Part shown: piece by piece, positions 10,222 through 21,614 of the stretch | Layout: every line of letters begins with the position of its first letter | How positions within the stretch are numbered: position 1 is the first letter of the stretch | Assembly (NCBI GenBank): GCA_035610365.1 | Contig: CM069435.1 | Span: 63,361,389-63,425,388 of the forward strand | Length of the DNA stretch: 64,000 nt | Source: Aquatica leii | Taxonomy: Eukaryota; Arthropoda; Insecta; Coleoptera; Lampyridae | Direction: 5' to 3' | Notes under the pieces: generated by a model | The model's input: only the letters and a program-made list of their open reading frames with translations | Told to the model about the DNA's origin: nothing | Databases searched by the model: none | Made by a program: the position numbers and the translations under genes

Positions 10222-11040
10222 CAGGGACGTAGCTAGAATTTTTACGTAGAGTGGGCCGTTAGTGGGCCAAGATGTTATTGGGTGGGCCCTAAATCCGATG
10301 GTTTTTTTATGACATTCAAGAAGTTTTTGAATTAAAAGATTGAAAAAACTCACTTATTGCGAAACAGTTCTTCTATTAACGTTTATGGAATCAAATTTCC
10401 GAATGATTGCTTCAGGGTCCAAACTTTTTGCCAAAACGTTTTCAGTGTTCAGAATAGCTAGGTACTTCAATCTTTCGTCACTCATTTTATTACGAAGATA
10501 CGTTTTCAAACGTCTTACGCACGAAAATGTACGCTCACAGCCCGCACTAGAAACAGGAATAGTGATAACCGTCACTGCTAGTTTATAGGTTTCACTAAAC
10601 ACGATTTTATAAGTGCATTAATTGCATTACATTAGTAATATTATAGTATTTTCTAGTAGTTCATACTATATTATTGTTTTAGGTAATATTTTTAGTTTGG
10701 CTTTTAATGTTTCACTATCAGCTTTATAATGATCTACTAACGCTTTCAAACAGTCATAATCTAAGAAATCTTTATTTTTCGGATGGAGACCACTGATCGC
10801 ATTAATAATGTTCATGTTGTCCTTGGCAAAATGGTCATCCAGTTCGTTTAAAATTAAATTCAAAGTAGGATAAAATATTACTATTTTAAATTGATTTTTT
10901 CCGGATATTATTTCTTCTTCTAGATTAGTCGTCACAATAAAATTTTGTTGTTTCACTAATTTTGACGGCTTCAGAATATATTTCAAACATACATGTACTG
11001 TCAGATCTCCTTTCCGTAAGAACATATATCAAAGATTTTA
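10222..11040 (-). mobile_element. hAT element, 3' part
   Basis: CAGGGACGTAGCTAG at 10,222 is a typical hAT terminal motif, and the subterminal run repeats GTGGGCC words. The transposase C-terminus lies just inside on the minus strand. The upstream eight bases are GTGTTCTA. A matching far terminus was not found, so only one end is claimed. Confidence 0.75.
10354..11025 (-). pseudogene. hAT transposase C-terminus, zf-MYM1-like
   Basis: Two minus-strand frames. The upstream one (11,025-10,666) includes TNLEEEIISG, a LNLILNELDDHFAKDN block and ending LPKTII, matching the middle of ZMYM1/TTF-type hAT proteins. The downstream one (10,602-10,354) is the hAT dimerisation domain: TIPVSSAGCERTFSCVRRLK, LRNKMSDERLKYLAIL and a short tail to the stop. 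CERTFS and the LRN..S..RL spacing are diagnostic. The two are out of frame with each other over about 60 bp. The zinc finger and first catalytic Asp regions are missing, so this is about a third of a full transposase. Confidence 0.8.
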
Positions 11041-11175
11041 TTAAAATATTAGCATCCGCCAAAGTGGATGACACTTTTTAAAAAAAGTCACTGGCTGCAT
11101 TAAATAATTTGTTCCGGTATTTATCCATTTAACCGCTTCGTATTTGCTGATCATGAGTTCGCTCCGGCGGCAGTT

Positions 11176-11478
11176 ATGGACCGCCCGTTGCTAGAACCAA
11201 GCGACCATTTACCCGAAAACGACACGAATCCACCACTACTCGAATGCACACCTCCCTCTCGTTCAAGATCGTCTCTTCACTCTACACCGCCTCCTTATTC
11301 TTCACTAGTTCTGGATCCTAGACCACCTCCTCATTCTTCTCCAGTTCTGCAAGTGAATTATGAAACGAACGAAGACCTTTACGCTCCAGGACTATCAAAT
11401 CAAAGAACTTCTACTATGATTTTTCCCAATCAAAGTCCTAATGTGATTCTATTAAGCGGCGTGCAGTGTATTTACTAA
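11176..11478 (+). CDS. Proline/serine-rich ORF, possibly BRI3-like N-terminus
   Basis: An uninterrupted 100-codon frame from ATG to TAA in a locally GC-richer island (about 11,140-11,470). It opens MDRPLLEPSDHLPENDTNPP, has PPPYSSL at residues 38-44 and RPPPHSSP at 49-56, and ends SPNVILLSGVQCIY. The MDxPLL start, a PPPY motif and a PNxxxVGG-like end before a cysteine resemble brain protein I3 (BRI3) or LITAF-like proteins, which continue with a CxxC and a hydrophobic segment; none follows here. It may be a lone first exon (no good GT donor is visible), a truncated retrocopy, or part of the neighbouring hAT element. Function not assigned. Confidence 0.35.
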   Translation: MDRPLLEPSDHLPENDTNPPLLECTPPSRSRSSLHSTPPPYSSLVLDPRPPPHSSPVLQVNYETNEDLYAPGLSNQRTSTMIFPNQSPNVILLSGVQCIY

Positions 11479-13985
11479 ATTTATACTTTATATATTGCTA
11501 TGTAAAGCAACTAATCTTAATTTAAAAGAAAACGATTAAAATCAATAGTTTTAGTAATAGTTATAAACAAATAATGTTTGTGCTATGGAAGTCATATTTT
11601 TTTAAATGATTTGTAAAAGAAATTTAACATTTATCTTATTGTAAAATTTATAAGATTCAAATTTATTTAAATTCAACACATTTAGTATATATAATTGGAA
11701 ATTTAATAACTAGATTGTAAAAAAATATGTAATTATAAAAATGCATTAATTATAAGAACGTAAAAAACTGTTTTTTTTTAATTATTTAATAAAAATGTAG
11801 AGATAAGTTTATTGAAAGATTGGGATGGAAACGGAAAAAAAACAAGGAGGAAGAAAGTAGAGAAAATAGAGAGGAAATTGGAAAAAGTAAAGAAGTAGAA
11901 AATTTAAAAAGAATTGTAAAGGATAATTTTGAAATGGAATGTAAACAAAAAGAAAAATATATAGATGTTAACAATTTTGAAATTTAATTTTGAATTGAAT
12001 TGGTGGCGCAAAAATATATACAAGATAAAAAAATTAAAAGACAATTTTGGAATTGGATTTATAAATAAGAAGCAAAATATGTATAAAGAATTTTAAAATA
12101 TAATTTAGAAATTGGTTTTGTTAACAAAGAGGAGGACAGTATAAAAGTTTATTAGAATTTAAATTTGTTTAGTTAGATTTAGTTTTAATATTGAGTTCAA
12201 CTTAAATTGTTTTTTAAGAAAATTTTTAATTTTCCGAAATTTCTATAAAATTTGTATATTTTTCATGTTTACGTTTGATGCATTACATAGGCATTGCAAT
12301 ATGTTTTTATTGCTTTAAAGTTTTTATCGAATTGTATTTTGTTTTGTTTCTTATTCTGTTGTTATAATCTCGTTTTTTTGTTACATGTAATTGCATTTAT
12401 GTTTCTTAAAAAATTCTTTCTTATAAATTAGGTATTTTAAAACAAATTTATAAACATTAAATTCGTACAATACCATAAAATCTAAAATGTAATTATACAT
12501 AATCTTATTTGATTAAGTTTATTAGCTTCTAACCACTTTTCTTAAATGTTAACAAATGTTAGATTTATGTAGCGTATAAACGGTAGTATAAAAATTACAC
12601 AAATGAGTGTAATAAAGTTTAGACTTGCACATAAATGTTTCATATACTAGTAAATTTTGATATAATAACTTTAAATAACGATACATGCATTTATATTTTT
12701 TTACTAATTGCAAATAATAATCACCCCTAACACCAAATTAATTTTTTTGCACAAATAATTTAATTAAATAAATTGAATGTGTTATATACGTAAATAGGTT
12801 TGATTTTTATTATTTTTTATATAACTTTTTTTTAATCTTACTGAACCGTTTAAATTAATTAATTAACACATATTATGCATAGTTGGTAATAGAACTTGTA
12901 ATATATTAAGCTGTATATTAATTAAAATTTCTAGAATCGTTACAAAATAATGATGTTTAATTAAATGATAATTTATTAATTAGCTGTGTTTTGTCTATTG
13001 TTAAATATTAATAATTAACGCTTATGTTACTCATTTGTAGAACTTTATTGATGTTTCTGCAATTAAACTAAAACTCACTCACCTAATACTTGACATCAAA
13101 CTTTCTACGCACGCATTTATTTAATATTTAAGTAGACATGCTTTTTTTCTTGCATAGTTATAAAAAAAACTGTTATATTTAAAAAAAATATAGAAAACAA
13201 ACGATTTTTAGAATAGTGTGAATTAAAAAATAATAAATTAAAAGTAGTGTACGGTTAGACTAATACTTGTGCTGCTTGCTGAAATTTCTTGCAGCGTTGA
13301 ATGAAAATTTTTCCTTTAAAGATTTGGTCTAAAGTCACTCAGTTTTGAAGTATTTGCAATTAAAGTTTTCAGCCCGGTCTTGACTATCTAAACAAATGGA
13401 TTGTAACTATGCGGTAAATGATGAGTGTAAATGCTGTAAAATCCGTAAAACGTATTGATGTTTATTTCTTAGCATTATTACTGACTTAGCTTAACAAAAT
13501 GTACACAATCACGTTTATTTTTGGTTGTAACCAAAACAAGACTTCAGATAATTAAATGCAAAATTTAGCTTTTTTAGAACTGAGTTCGACAATCTGATTA
13601 ATTTCTGTCTCGATTTTTAACGGATTTCTTTAGTTGATGCTAAGTCATTCATGTAAACGTACTCGTACTGCATAATATTTAATTTAATTTTTTGTACAAC
13701 AGTGATACTGTTTTAATGTGCGGTGAGTGTAATTATAACATCCACACCACACGTAGATTGTAAGTTGAGCAATATCCTAACAGACAGTTGCTTTCAATAA
13801 ACTTTATTTTGGTGTGTGTGCAAAAACTGAGGTGTTCTATCTACTTACAAAAGCCGTAGTCGAGAAAGGCCACCCCATGTATTAGCAAAGGAAAAAGAAT
13901 AAATCTTTTCAATAAAATCTAAACTTTAATATTTGTTTTTCTTCAATGTATGTGCAGGGATTGTAAATTGTAAAAGATCGAACAC
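11479..13985. other. AT-rich stretch, nothing recognised
   Basis: No coding similarity. Purine-rich sequence at 11,810-12,080 has GAAAGA-type words but no clear element ends. Confidence 0.4.
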
Positions 13986-14703
13986 GAGGTAACACTAGAG
14001 AAATAGGTCGCGCAGTTAACGCGTTCCATAGTACGCTACATTGAGTTTTAAGACATTGTTTTTTGTATTCTTACCATGTTCAACGAGTCCAACAGTTAAA
14101 CGACGTTGACTTTGAACCGCAACTTTAACTTTATAAGTGGTTGCAGCAACAAGAAGCTTTTGACCCTGACTTTAGTGCCAAATATTATTTTCAGAGTGTT
14201 GTTTTACACGAAATGGAATGCTGAATTTTCACAACACGCATGTTTGAAAAGAAGAAAACTCTCATAAACTATAAGAAAGTAATTTTAATGGCGGTTTTCT
14301 ATTAATATTCGGGCGGATATTTTCAGAGATAGTTTAATTGGACTGTTTATTTTACCAGAAAGACTTACAGACGACTTTTAGAAAAAAATTACAAGAAATT
14401 TTTGTAAAAGAGTTCGATGACTTATCTCTTGAAGTTTGCAGAACAATGTGGTTTATGCACGATAGAACTCTTCCGCATGTCGTCCTGTTTGCAATTTCTT
14501 AAATATAACTTTTACCAGAGATTAATCCTTTAAACTTTTTTTTGAAGCTATATGAAAAGTGAAGTAAACAGAACCCTCGTAAATAATAGACAAGCGCCGC
14601 AAAATCGGTTTTGTTAACTTTTATGTTGATATTATTTGCGTGTATTTATGCTCTAATTTCACCTGCTAAAATAACAACCCGTTAATCAAATACACCCTGT
14701 ATA
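13986..14703 (+). mobile_element. Tc1/mariner-like element, 3' part
   Basis: A transposase remnant is followed by about 220 bp and the terminal TACACCCTGTATA (14,690-14,702), whose reverse complement, TATACAGGGTGTA, is the usual end of this insect mariner-like group. No matching left end was found. Confidence 0.7.
13990..14495 (+). pseudogene. mariner-like transposase remnant
   Basis: Words in several frames, in family order: YHVQRVQQLNDVDFEPQ (from about 14,076), then a DPDF..KYYFQSV-type block, TRNGMLNFHNTHV (about 14,200), FGRIF and LIGLFILPERLTDDF (about 14,330), then LSLEVCRTMWFMHDRTLPHV (about 14,430). These match the mariner-like proteins common in insects, with YHVQRVQ, the NxHN box and the WFMHDGAPPH box around the second catalytic Asp; here the last reads MHDRTLPH. 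At least four frame changes and several stops. About 150 residues' worth of a protein near 350 is visible. Confidence 0.75.
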
Positions 14704-15022
14704 TCAAGTTAGCAAAAAAAGTGTTATGTCGAATGTCATATGTGTCATATATTTTTCTCTTGAATTAAACGTAATTGAACAAAAATCGTTTTACTGACAA
14801 AATTATAGTGACATCAATCAGTCAAGATGAAACAGTAAATGTGTACAACACACCGTAATCCGTTCCTTTTATGCATATTTAACCATTCAACAATCGCGTG
14901 GGCAAATACCAATTTATTAAAAATACTAATATCAATAGTGCGTGAAGAAATTAACTCGTATTACGACATTTGAACATAACATTTAAACTTTGAATTTACC
15001 GTTTATTTTCAAAAATATTAAA
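14704..15022. other. Spacer, possible BEL/Pao 5' region
   Basis: No coding similarity. It lies directly before a BEL/Pao gag start, so it could hold LTR or leader sequence, but no LTR pair was found in the window. Confidence 0.3.
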
Positions 15023-15659
15023 ATGCCTCATAAAGAAGGAATTCGATTATTATTACAAAAAGTCAAACTCGAACGTTTCCACATCAAAAATGCTTTAACA
15101 AAATTTTCTGCCTTTTTCGATTCATACAAAAACAACCAAAAACATTTCTAACTGCAAACGTAACTGGAAATCATAGGGCCGTCGCTCGAAAAATATAATT
15201 TCTATCAGACGAAACATTTGAAGACAAACATGACAAATAGAATGAGCTAGAAATTTTTTACAGAAATATATAACAAAACAATTCAACAACAAACGTAGCA
15301 CCAAAACCATAAATCAAAAATGCAACAAAACATAATTACAAATGATAAACTCTGACGTGCCATTTCTCGTTTTAGAGCTTCCTAAATTCTATGAAAAAAT
15401 TTAAAAATTTAGACAACTTAAAAGCATGTTTTTATTTTTGATTCACAGTGATGCAAGTATGGACAACGTTAAGAAATTTTATTATTTGTTGAGCTGTCTA
15501 AAAGGAGATGTTTCGAGAGATTTTTCACTGCGCAAACTTAATGACAAAGTACAGAAGCATATAAGAGCACTGAAAGTACTTGGCGAATCGGTAAATAGCT
15601 GGAATACAGAACTTGTCTCACGTAAAATTGGGAACGTTAATCATTTTTCGCGCAGCTAA
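15023..15659 (+). pseudogene. BEL/Pao gag, N-terminal half
   Basis: The frame from ATG at 15,023 gives a basic helical start (MPHKEGIRLLLQKVKLERF), then after stops the conserved part: a PKFYEKI-like word at about 15,380, FLIHSDASMDNVKKFYYLLS (15,432 on) and CLKGDVSRDF, then HIRALKVLGESVNSWNTEL. BEL/Pao gag proteins share LPKFxG, LIHxxxxLxxVxKFxYL, LKGEA and LxxLGxPVxxW in this order. The 15,426-15,659 part is open; the upstream part is broken. It would form the particle shell of the element. Confidence 0.65.
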
Positions 15660-16034
15660 TGTAGTACCAATGTAACATACTTATCGAAATAATATGTTTT
15701 GAAACCACACGTTTGATAATCATAGTGAACCGCGTGTAGAAGAAGTATTAAATAATATAAAACTAAAATTGCATTGATTAACTTTTATCTCTAAAGGAAG
15801 TTACTTATGAATAGCTTGAAACTTAAAATCCAGCGGCGTGTTTCATAACTCTAACACAATTATAAACTACATACATATGCGAAAAGATGTTTTGAACAAA
15901 TATGTTTACAAATTATCTACCAAGTAATTTTACCGGAAATGTATTATTTTTCAAGAGTACTTAATGCGTTTTTGCGTCGATCTTCTTTTTATTTGGTTAT
16001 TATTATAATAAAATATAAAATAATACTATTATAA
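15660..16034. repeat. Insertion inside BEL/Pao gag
   Basis: This segment separates two gag blocks that belong together. Near its right end TGCGTTTTTGCGT (about 15,966) and AACGCAAAAACTA (about 16,037) are inverted around a palindromic ATTATTATAATAAAAT region. It looks like a small insertion with a terminal hairpin, but its left boundary is not certain and no target duplication was fixed. Confidence 0.4.
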
Positions 16035-16180
16035 TAACGCAAAAACTAGATTTCAAACACGAACGTGAATGGGAAGAACCTATTTTAAACAAAAAACTTA
16101 AGTCACCAACTTACAACGATTTAATAGAATTTTTAAACGAACGGTGTAAACTGTTGGAAAATGTCGAAAATAGAATAGTA
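16035..16180 (+). pseudogene. BEL/Pao gag, downstream block
   Basis: Open frame with KLDFKHEREWEEPI and then SPTYNDLIEFLNERCKLLE, matching the gag segment where REWE is followed by a PTY..L..FL..RC..LE helix. It continues the upstream gag block after a 375-bp interruption and is cut by the pogo-type terminus at 16,184. Confidence 0.65.
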
Positions 16181-16183
16181 ATA

Positions 16184-16700
16184 CAGTGCAGACCACTTAA
16201 TAGAATCACGTTGGGACTTGGGTTTTTTAACAATAACCAAATGATAACAATATCTAAAATTCAGAAAAAAACAAATACATGTTTATTGGGTAAAAATCAG
16301 TAAATACATACAGCGTGTATCTGATTAATAAGTTGTTAATTCAGAGGTGAAATCATAGCATCAATACAAGCAGAAAATGTCAAAATAAAAATTTTGTTAA
16401 AACGTTTCAAAAAATCAAAATTTTGAGCCAAATAAATCGAAAATTACTGACCTGTAACATAAAATAGTTTGTTGACACTGTTAATAAATAGAAATAAAAA
16501 ATATCGTATAATGTTTAATTCACTGTTCTAAGAACTACACATTGCTTCTCAGTAATTTGCTGACACTATAAATAAAACTAAATACAAAGTAACGTTATTA
16601 TATAAGATGTAATTAAATGAAGTTGTTATTGTAAGAACGCATATGCTTTCCAAGTTGATTCTTAAAGATACGTATATTTACAGTTGTTTAACGCATTATT
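16184..16700 (-). mobile_element. pogo-type non-autonomous element, copy A
   Basis: TA followed by CAGTGCAGACCACTTAATAG at 16,184 matches the end of the copy at 44,969. The next 500 bp align with that copy, including CAGCGTGTATCTGATTAA, AGCATCAATACAAGCA and AAGAACTACACATTGCTTCT. It runs to about 16,700, losing similarity there; the other terminus was not found. No coding capacity. Strand follows the pogo coding direction inferred from copy C. Confidence 0.7.
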
Positions 16701-18117
16701 AGTTTGCTTAGTTATAAGACTTTTATTTTTTTCTCTGTCTGTTATATAATATTTAACAATTTGGTTCATCAGACACTGTTTCCAATATATCAATCTCAGA
16801 GATTTTTTATTGTTTTGGAATAGTCAGTACATTTAAATTACTATAAAAACTGCTAAGTGAGGAACCAGGTTCAATTGTATTTTGCTAAGGAATGTTTGTT
16901 TTATATTATACTGTAACTAGAGTTGTTCTCTTTAAGATATTCAAGTAACTTATTACATCTACCATAACTAATTACTACATTTCAAGAATAATTTGTTTTA
17001 TTTTTGATGTGGATTTTGTGAAAAAAAATTTTTCATTTTGTAATCTTTATTTTATTTTTTCCACCTTTCTAGGTCCTACTAAATAAATTAAATCATAGTA
17101 GGTTATACTAGAAATTGTATCAAGTCCAACCAAGACTTACTTGAAAATCTATTAGATTTTGCAATGCTTTTTCAAAATGAGAGCAAAATGAGCTTTATTT
17201 AATTAAATTCATTGGTTAGGTCTTCTCCATTTTAAAACAGATAGTATTTGTAGTTTAGAACAAAGGGAGCTCAGTTACCAAGTTATCTGGGTCTTATGAA
17301 CGTTCACAAATAAAATAAATGGAAATTTAATGTTTTCTTTAACTAGGCGTGGATATAATATATTTGAAATACACTCGTAGAATAATTCGGACTTGCATGT
17401 AATATGTTAAAAAAGACTAAAAAGCTATTAGAAACGAAAAGAATATATAGATGTTTAATAAATTTTCAAAAACCAAATAAACCCCAAATAAATGGCATTC
17501 GTTTTATTGTGCAAAAAAGGCCAGAATTCAATTATTTAATTAACAGTTGATTATTCATCTTGCGTATGGCAGTCACTACAATTATCAAAATTTCAAAAGA
17601 AAGCCTGTCTAAAATATCACTGGGCAGAAGAAAATTATGTACTCAATAGTCGGCATCCTAAACATTAATTGAACAGTATAACATTTTTCTAAATGAACGA
17701 GTAATCAACATTACATAAAAATATGGTAAGCTACATAGCTTTAATTATATAATTTTTTTAATGAAATTCAGTAAATTCAAACTGTTTTAATTCAAACTTT
17801 AAATCCTTTTTTAGTACTTGACAAATTTTAATTTACAAAAAACTAAAAAAAAACTGCTAAGCACTAGTTTTTTTAGTCAAATTGACCAGTTTATTATCGA
17901 AATAAGTAACAATGCGCATGTACATTTTTAAGATCAGATACTTCTATTGTCAGAATGTACATTAAAATACAAATTAAATTGCCAACGTTTTGATTGTTTT
18001 TCCTTTCCTATAAGAAAAGTATAGCGATCACAGTTTTTTTTCAAAAAATTTTTTTTTGCATTTTTACGTTTCAAGGTCTTCTGAATCAGAGAAATGTATT
18101 TTTGCCAAAAAAAATTG
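16701..18117. other. AT-rich stretch, nothing recognised
   Basis: No convincing coding similarity or repeat end. Confidence 0.4.
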
Positions 18118-19861
18118 GGTGTCTGTGTCTAACGGTATACCCACGATAATTCTCGAACCAAAAGTCCTAGTAACTTGAAATTTGGCATGGAGTGGTTTTC
18201 ATATTCTCTCGGTTTTATCAAAAGATGGATCTGATAAAGAAATCGGAAGTAGGTGTATCCGCCATTTTTAACAGTTTTTCATATCTTGAAAAAAAAGCAA
18301 GATACGTTAAAAATAAGAACAACCCTGATATTATTGTTCTTCCAGCCGACAAAAGCAACGCTACTGTAGTATTGAACCAAATTGATTATGTTGCAAAAAT
18401 CCATTCTATTTTGTCTGAAAAAATTTCGGACTTCCCAAAGTTTACAAACAAGGTATTCCTATTCGACCTATCGTCAGTACTATCCAATCTCCTACCTAGA
18501 AGCTAGCCAAATTCTTGTCCAATATTCTTTGCGAGGTTACAGGTAAAACCGTTTTTACATCCTCAACTCTCAGCATTTCATTCAACGTCTAAAAACTATA
18601 AAACTTGAACCCCAAAATCTTCTCGTGAGCTTTGATGGTACTTCACTTTTTACTAAAGTTCTTATTAAGGATTCGCTTATTATCATCAAACACATTCTGT
18701 CTCAACATGGCACGGACTTGAGTTTAGTTCTTCTTATTGATAAGTGTCTATCCTCTACTTACTTGCAATTTGATAACAAGTTTTACGAACAGGTTTCTGG
18801 TGTTGCTATGGGTTTTCCTCTATCACCGGTTGTAGCTAACATTTTTATAGAATCTTTTGAAACGGTTGCTTTGGAATCATCAATATTAAAACTTAAAGTG
18901 TGGTTTAGGTATGTTGACAACACGTTTATTGTTTGGCCTCATGGTCATCTCGAATGTCTAAGTTTCTTGATCATCTTAACAATCAACACTTAGATATCAA
19001 ATTTACTATGGAAATCGAAAGTAATGTGACCGGTAAGCCCGACGGACTTCTGAGCCATTCTGTTTATCGCAAACCCACCCATACGGACAGATACCTTCAT
19101 ACTTTGTCTCATCATCATCCTGCACAGAAACATTCTGTTATTGAATCGCTGGTTTATCGTGCCTTTTCTATTTGCCAACCTGAGAATCTAGACTCGGAAC
19201 TCCGTCATCTTACTAGAACCTTAGCGAACAATGGTTATGTGGAGCGAAAAATTCATAGAGTTATCAATCGTCGTCTACATCCATGTACTCGATCACCTAA
19301 GGACATTTCTACTCCCGAATCCAATCCGAAACTAGCCTTTTTACCCTATATTCCCAAGGTTACAGATCAAATAAGAAAACTTCTTTGTAAGAATGGTATT
19401 AAACCCATATTCAACTCAACAGGCAAAATGTCTCAGATTCTACCTTCTATAAAAGACAAATTTCCTACACTTTCATCTCAAGGTGTATTATACCACATTC
19501 TTGTTTATGTGGTTTAGTCTACATTGATGAAACCGGTCGTTCCGTCATTACTCGCATTTCAGAACATGATCGTTGTATATGGAAAATGTATATTTCCAAG
19601 TCTGCGGTTGCTGAACATCCTTTTACTACAGGTCACAAGATAGATTTTGATAATATTTCGTTGATTGCCAAATCTCCATTCTGTTTCAACAGAAAATTCC
19701 GAGAGAGCATAGAAATCATCAAACACCCCAATAACTTCAATCGCGATCATGCTTTTGAGCTATCCCCTCTTTGGTTCCCGGTCATTAGTCATTTATCGAA
19801 AACACGCCTCTTAGCAACTGTTAGAGCCGGTCCTGTACAAATTTCAATCATCGTTGGTTGA
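18118..19861 (+). mobile_element. Penelope-like element, longest copy
   Basis: Leader sequence shared with 3.8 kb, reverse transcriptase and GIY-YIG endonuclease in order. The tail seen in copies at 30.4 and 48.9 kb is missing: it ends around the last coding codons and runs straight into a Tc1-like fragment. Penelope elements are an old retroelement class with RT related to telomerase. Confidence 0.85.
18192..19861 (+). pseudogene. Penelope polyprotein: RT and GIY-YIG endonuclease
   Basis: Four frame segments together cover most of the protein. The N-terminal part has DIIVLPADKSNATVVLNQID (18,330 on). After a shift near 18,440 comes GIPIRPIVSTIQSPTYLEAS. LLVSFDGTSLFTKV (18,620) holds the first RT Asp region, GVAMGFPLSPVVANIF (18,800) the next motif, and RYVDNTFIVW (18,907) the catalytic box, YVDN instead of YVDD (18,910-18,921). 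The thumb and linker are open at 18,933-19,517. The endonuclease follows with CGLVYIDETGRSVITRISEH and SAVAEHPFTTGHKIDFDNIS, ending NNFNRDHAFELSPLWFPVIS. The shifts and the D to N change make it inactive. Confidence 0.85.
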
Positions 19862-19865
19862 CTAA

Positions 19866-20335
19866 ATTCTGAGGGCTATTTGAATATATTGCGCAATGTT
19901 TTGGAACCGTTTGTCGAAATTCTATATCCAGACAGGAATTATGTATTTCAACAAGTAAGTTTTCTGTTATATTTTATAAACTTTATTTTTATTTGAACAA
20001 TGGTTTTGACATTTTTTTGTTACAAGGAGAATGCGCTTATATACGCGTCCAGGATGGTTCGTCGTTGGTTACAAGAAAATAACCTAAATGTGTTGCCCTG
20101 GCCAGCGAAAAGCCCCGATTTTTAAGTGATAGAGAATGTTTGGGGACTAATAGTGCATATCGTTCAAGAACAACAAGGTCCCATCTTCGTACCTGAAAAT
20201 CACAACGAATTGATTGCAGCCATTCAAAATGCTTAGGAGACAATTGGTGTGGAATATTTAAATCACTTGATAGCATACATACCCAGACGGTTAGAGGAAT
20301 GTATTCAAAACGAAGGAGGTTATACTCATTAATTT
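19866..20335 (+). pseudogene. Tc1-like transposase C-terminus with intron-like gap
   Basis: LNSEGYLNILRNVLEPFVEI and YPDRNYVFQQ are followed by a 72-bp non-coding gap (19,955-20,026) beginning GTAAGT and ending TTACAAG, then ENALIYASRMVRRWLQENNL, NVLPWPAKSPDF, a stop, VIENVWG, and a last helix to GGYTHY stop. These are the FQQDNA and LPWPAKSPDLNPIENVWG boxes of Tc1-like DDE transposases, with the second Asp reading Glu. Two in-frame stops replace conserved residues (Asn after SPDF, Trp after QNA). The gap has exact GT...AG borders and an in-frame stop. The N-terminal two thirds is missing, replaced by the Penelope element. Confidence 0.8.
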
Positions 20336-21610
20336 TATGCTCCATATAGTTATAAAATATCCTAGTATAATAAACGCTTCATTAACGAATATGAGTGTTA
20401 GTTTATTGCATTTAGGTATTAGAACGCAGTCGTAATTTAAGAGAAGGGTAAAAACGTTACCATGGATCAAGACGTTTGTCTATTTTCACCGTTATATATA
20501 GTAAATATTGCTTATCAAAACTTTTTTTAATTTATGGCAAAGTATTGCAATTTTGGTATACTTTAGTATAATTTTAAGTTTATTTCATAATTTTATACAA
20601 ACTTCTATTCTAATTTTTTAAATAGCGTTGGTGTAAATTAGATACGGTATCTAAACAACTCTTCTTAAAGTTACGTCAGATCATAATTCGAATTAAATAC
20701 GATAGCGGAGTCATCTTATAGTATAATTTTACTATGCATGCATAATAATAAGTAAATGGCTATAGAGATAAAAACGTTGAAAGCTGATTTTATACACGCG
20801 TAATTTTGAAAAAACCGCGTAGTAAAAGCTCAATCAAGCCTACATCTAAAGACGTTGCAATTTACAAAAACGTGTTTTGTTGAAAAAAAAAACATTGTAC
20901 AGTTTATAATTTGAATAAAACTTAAAAAAAACAAAAACGTTTGTAAACAATAAAAGTTTTCAAAAGTGGTTTGTATTACACAAAAACCAAAGAAAATTTT
21001 TGATTATTCCACTAACAGATATATAAAACATTTTTACAGAAATTACCCAATACATCAAAACTTCCTATAATTATCTTTTGAATTAGACATAATTACTTAC
21101 AGCAAGATAAAACTTCATGCATGACCGAAATATTAAAAGAAATGCGTAACTTAAGGTTAACTTAAATTTTGGAAACCCAACTGTTGTTAGAAACTATAAT
21201 TATAATCAACTAAAAGACCGACGCAAGAACAACATGTTTAACCAAAAAAAACATGTATATATTTAGTTTTTAAATGTCTTGGAATTATGATACAAACCGC
21301 TGAACCAATGCACTTTTAGTTTCATATCATTTAACAATCCTTTTATAATGCGTTTCACTATGATTACCAAACGTGTAGTTTTCAATACATATTAATTCGA
21401 TAAGTATGTTACATCGCTAACAAAAATATTGTTAAATATTAGCTGCGCGAAAAATGATTGACGTTTCCAATTGTAGGTGAGACGAGTTCTAGTATCAAAT
21501 TTTTACACAAAATACATTTGCTTGGCATAACATTAAACGATAGATCATACTGGAAGCAAATGTTTTAACCATTAAATAAAGAGCGGACAAAACCATTGTA
21601 GTAAGCACAT
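20336..21610. other. AT-rich stretch, nothing recognised
   Basis: No coding similarity or clear repeat ends seen. Confidence 0.4.
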
Positions 21611-21614
21611 TTAA

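Larger units (their letters stand above)
15023..16180 (+). mobile_element. BEL/Pao LTR retrotransposon, gag fragment
   Basis: Gag-like sequence in two blocks, 15,023-15,659 and about 16,035-16,180, separated by an unrelated 375-bp segment. No LTR, protease or polymerase is visible. A pogo-type element begins at 16,184 and cuts it off. Confidence 0.65.

Noticed and set aside
10212..13839. AGGTGTTCTA at 10,212-10,221 and again at 13,830-13,839 as the target duplication of a full 3.6-kb hAT element
   Set aside because: The right side ends AAAAACTG but its inner bases do not match the left end CAGGGACGTAGC, a 10-bp duplication is too long for hAT, and the sequence beyond 13,840 does not clearly continue the Penelope frame.
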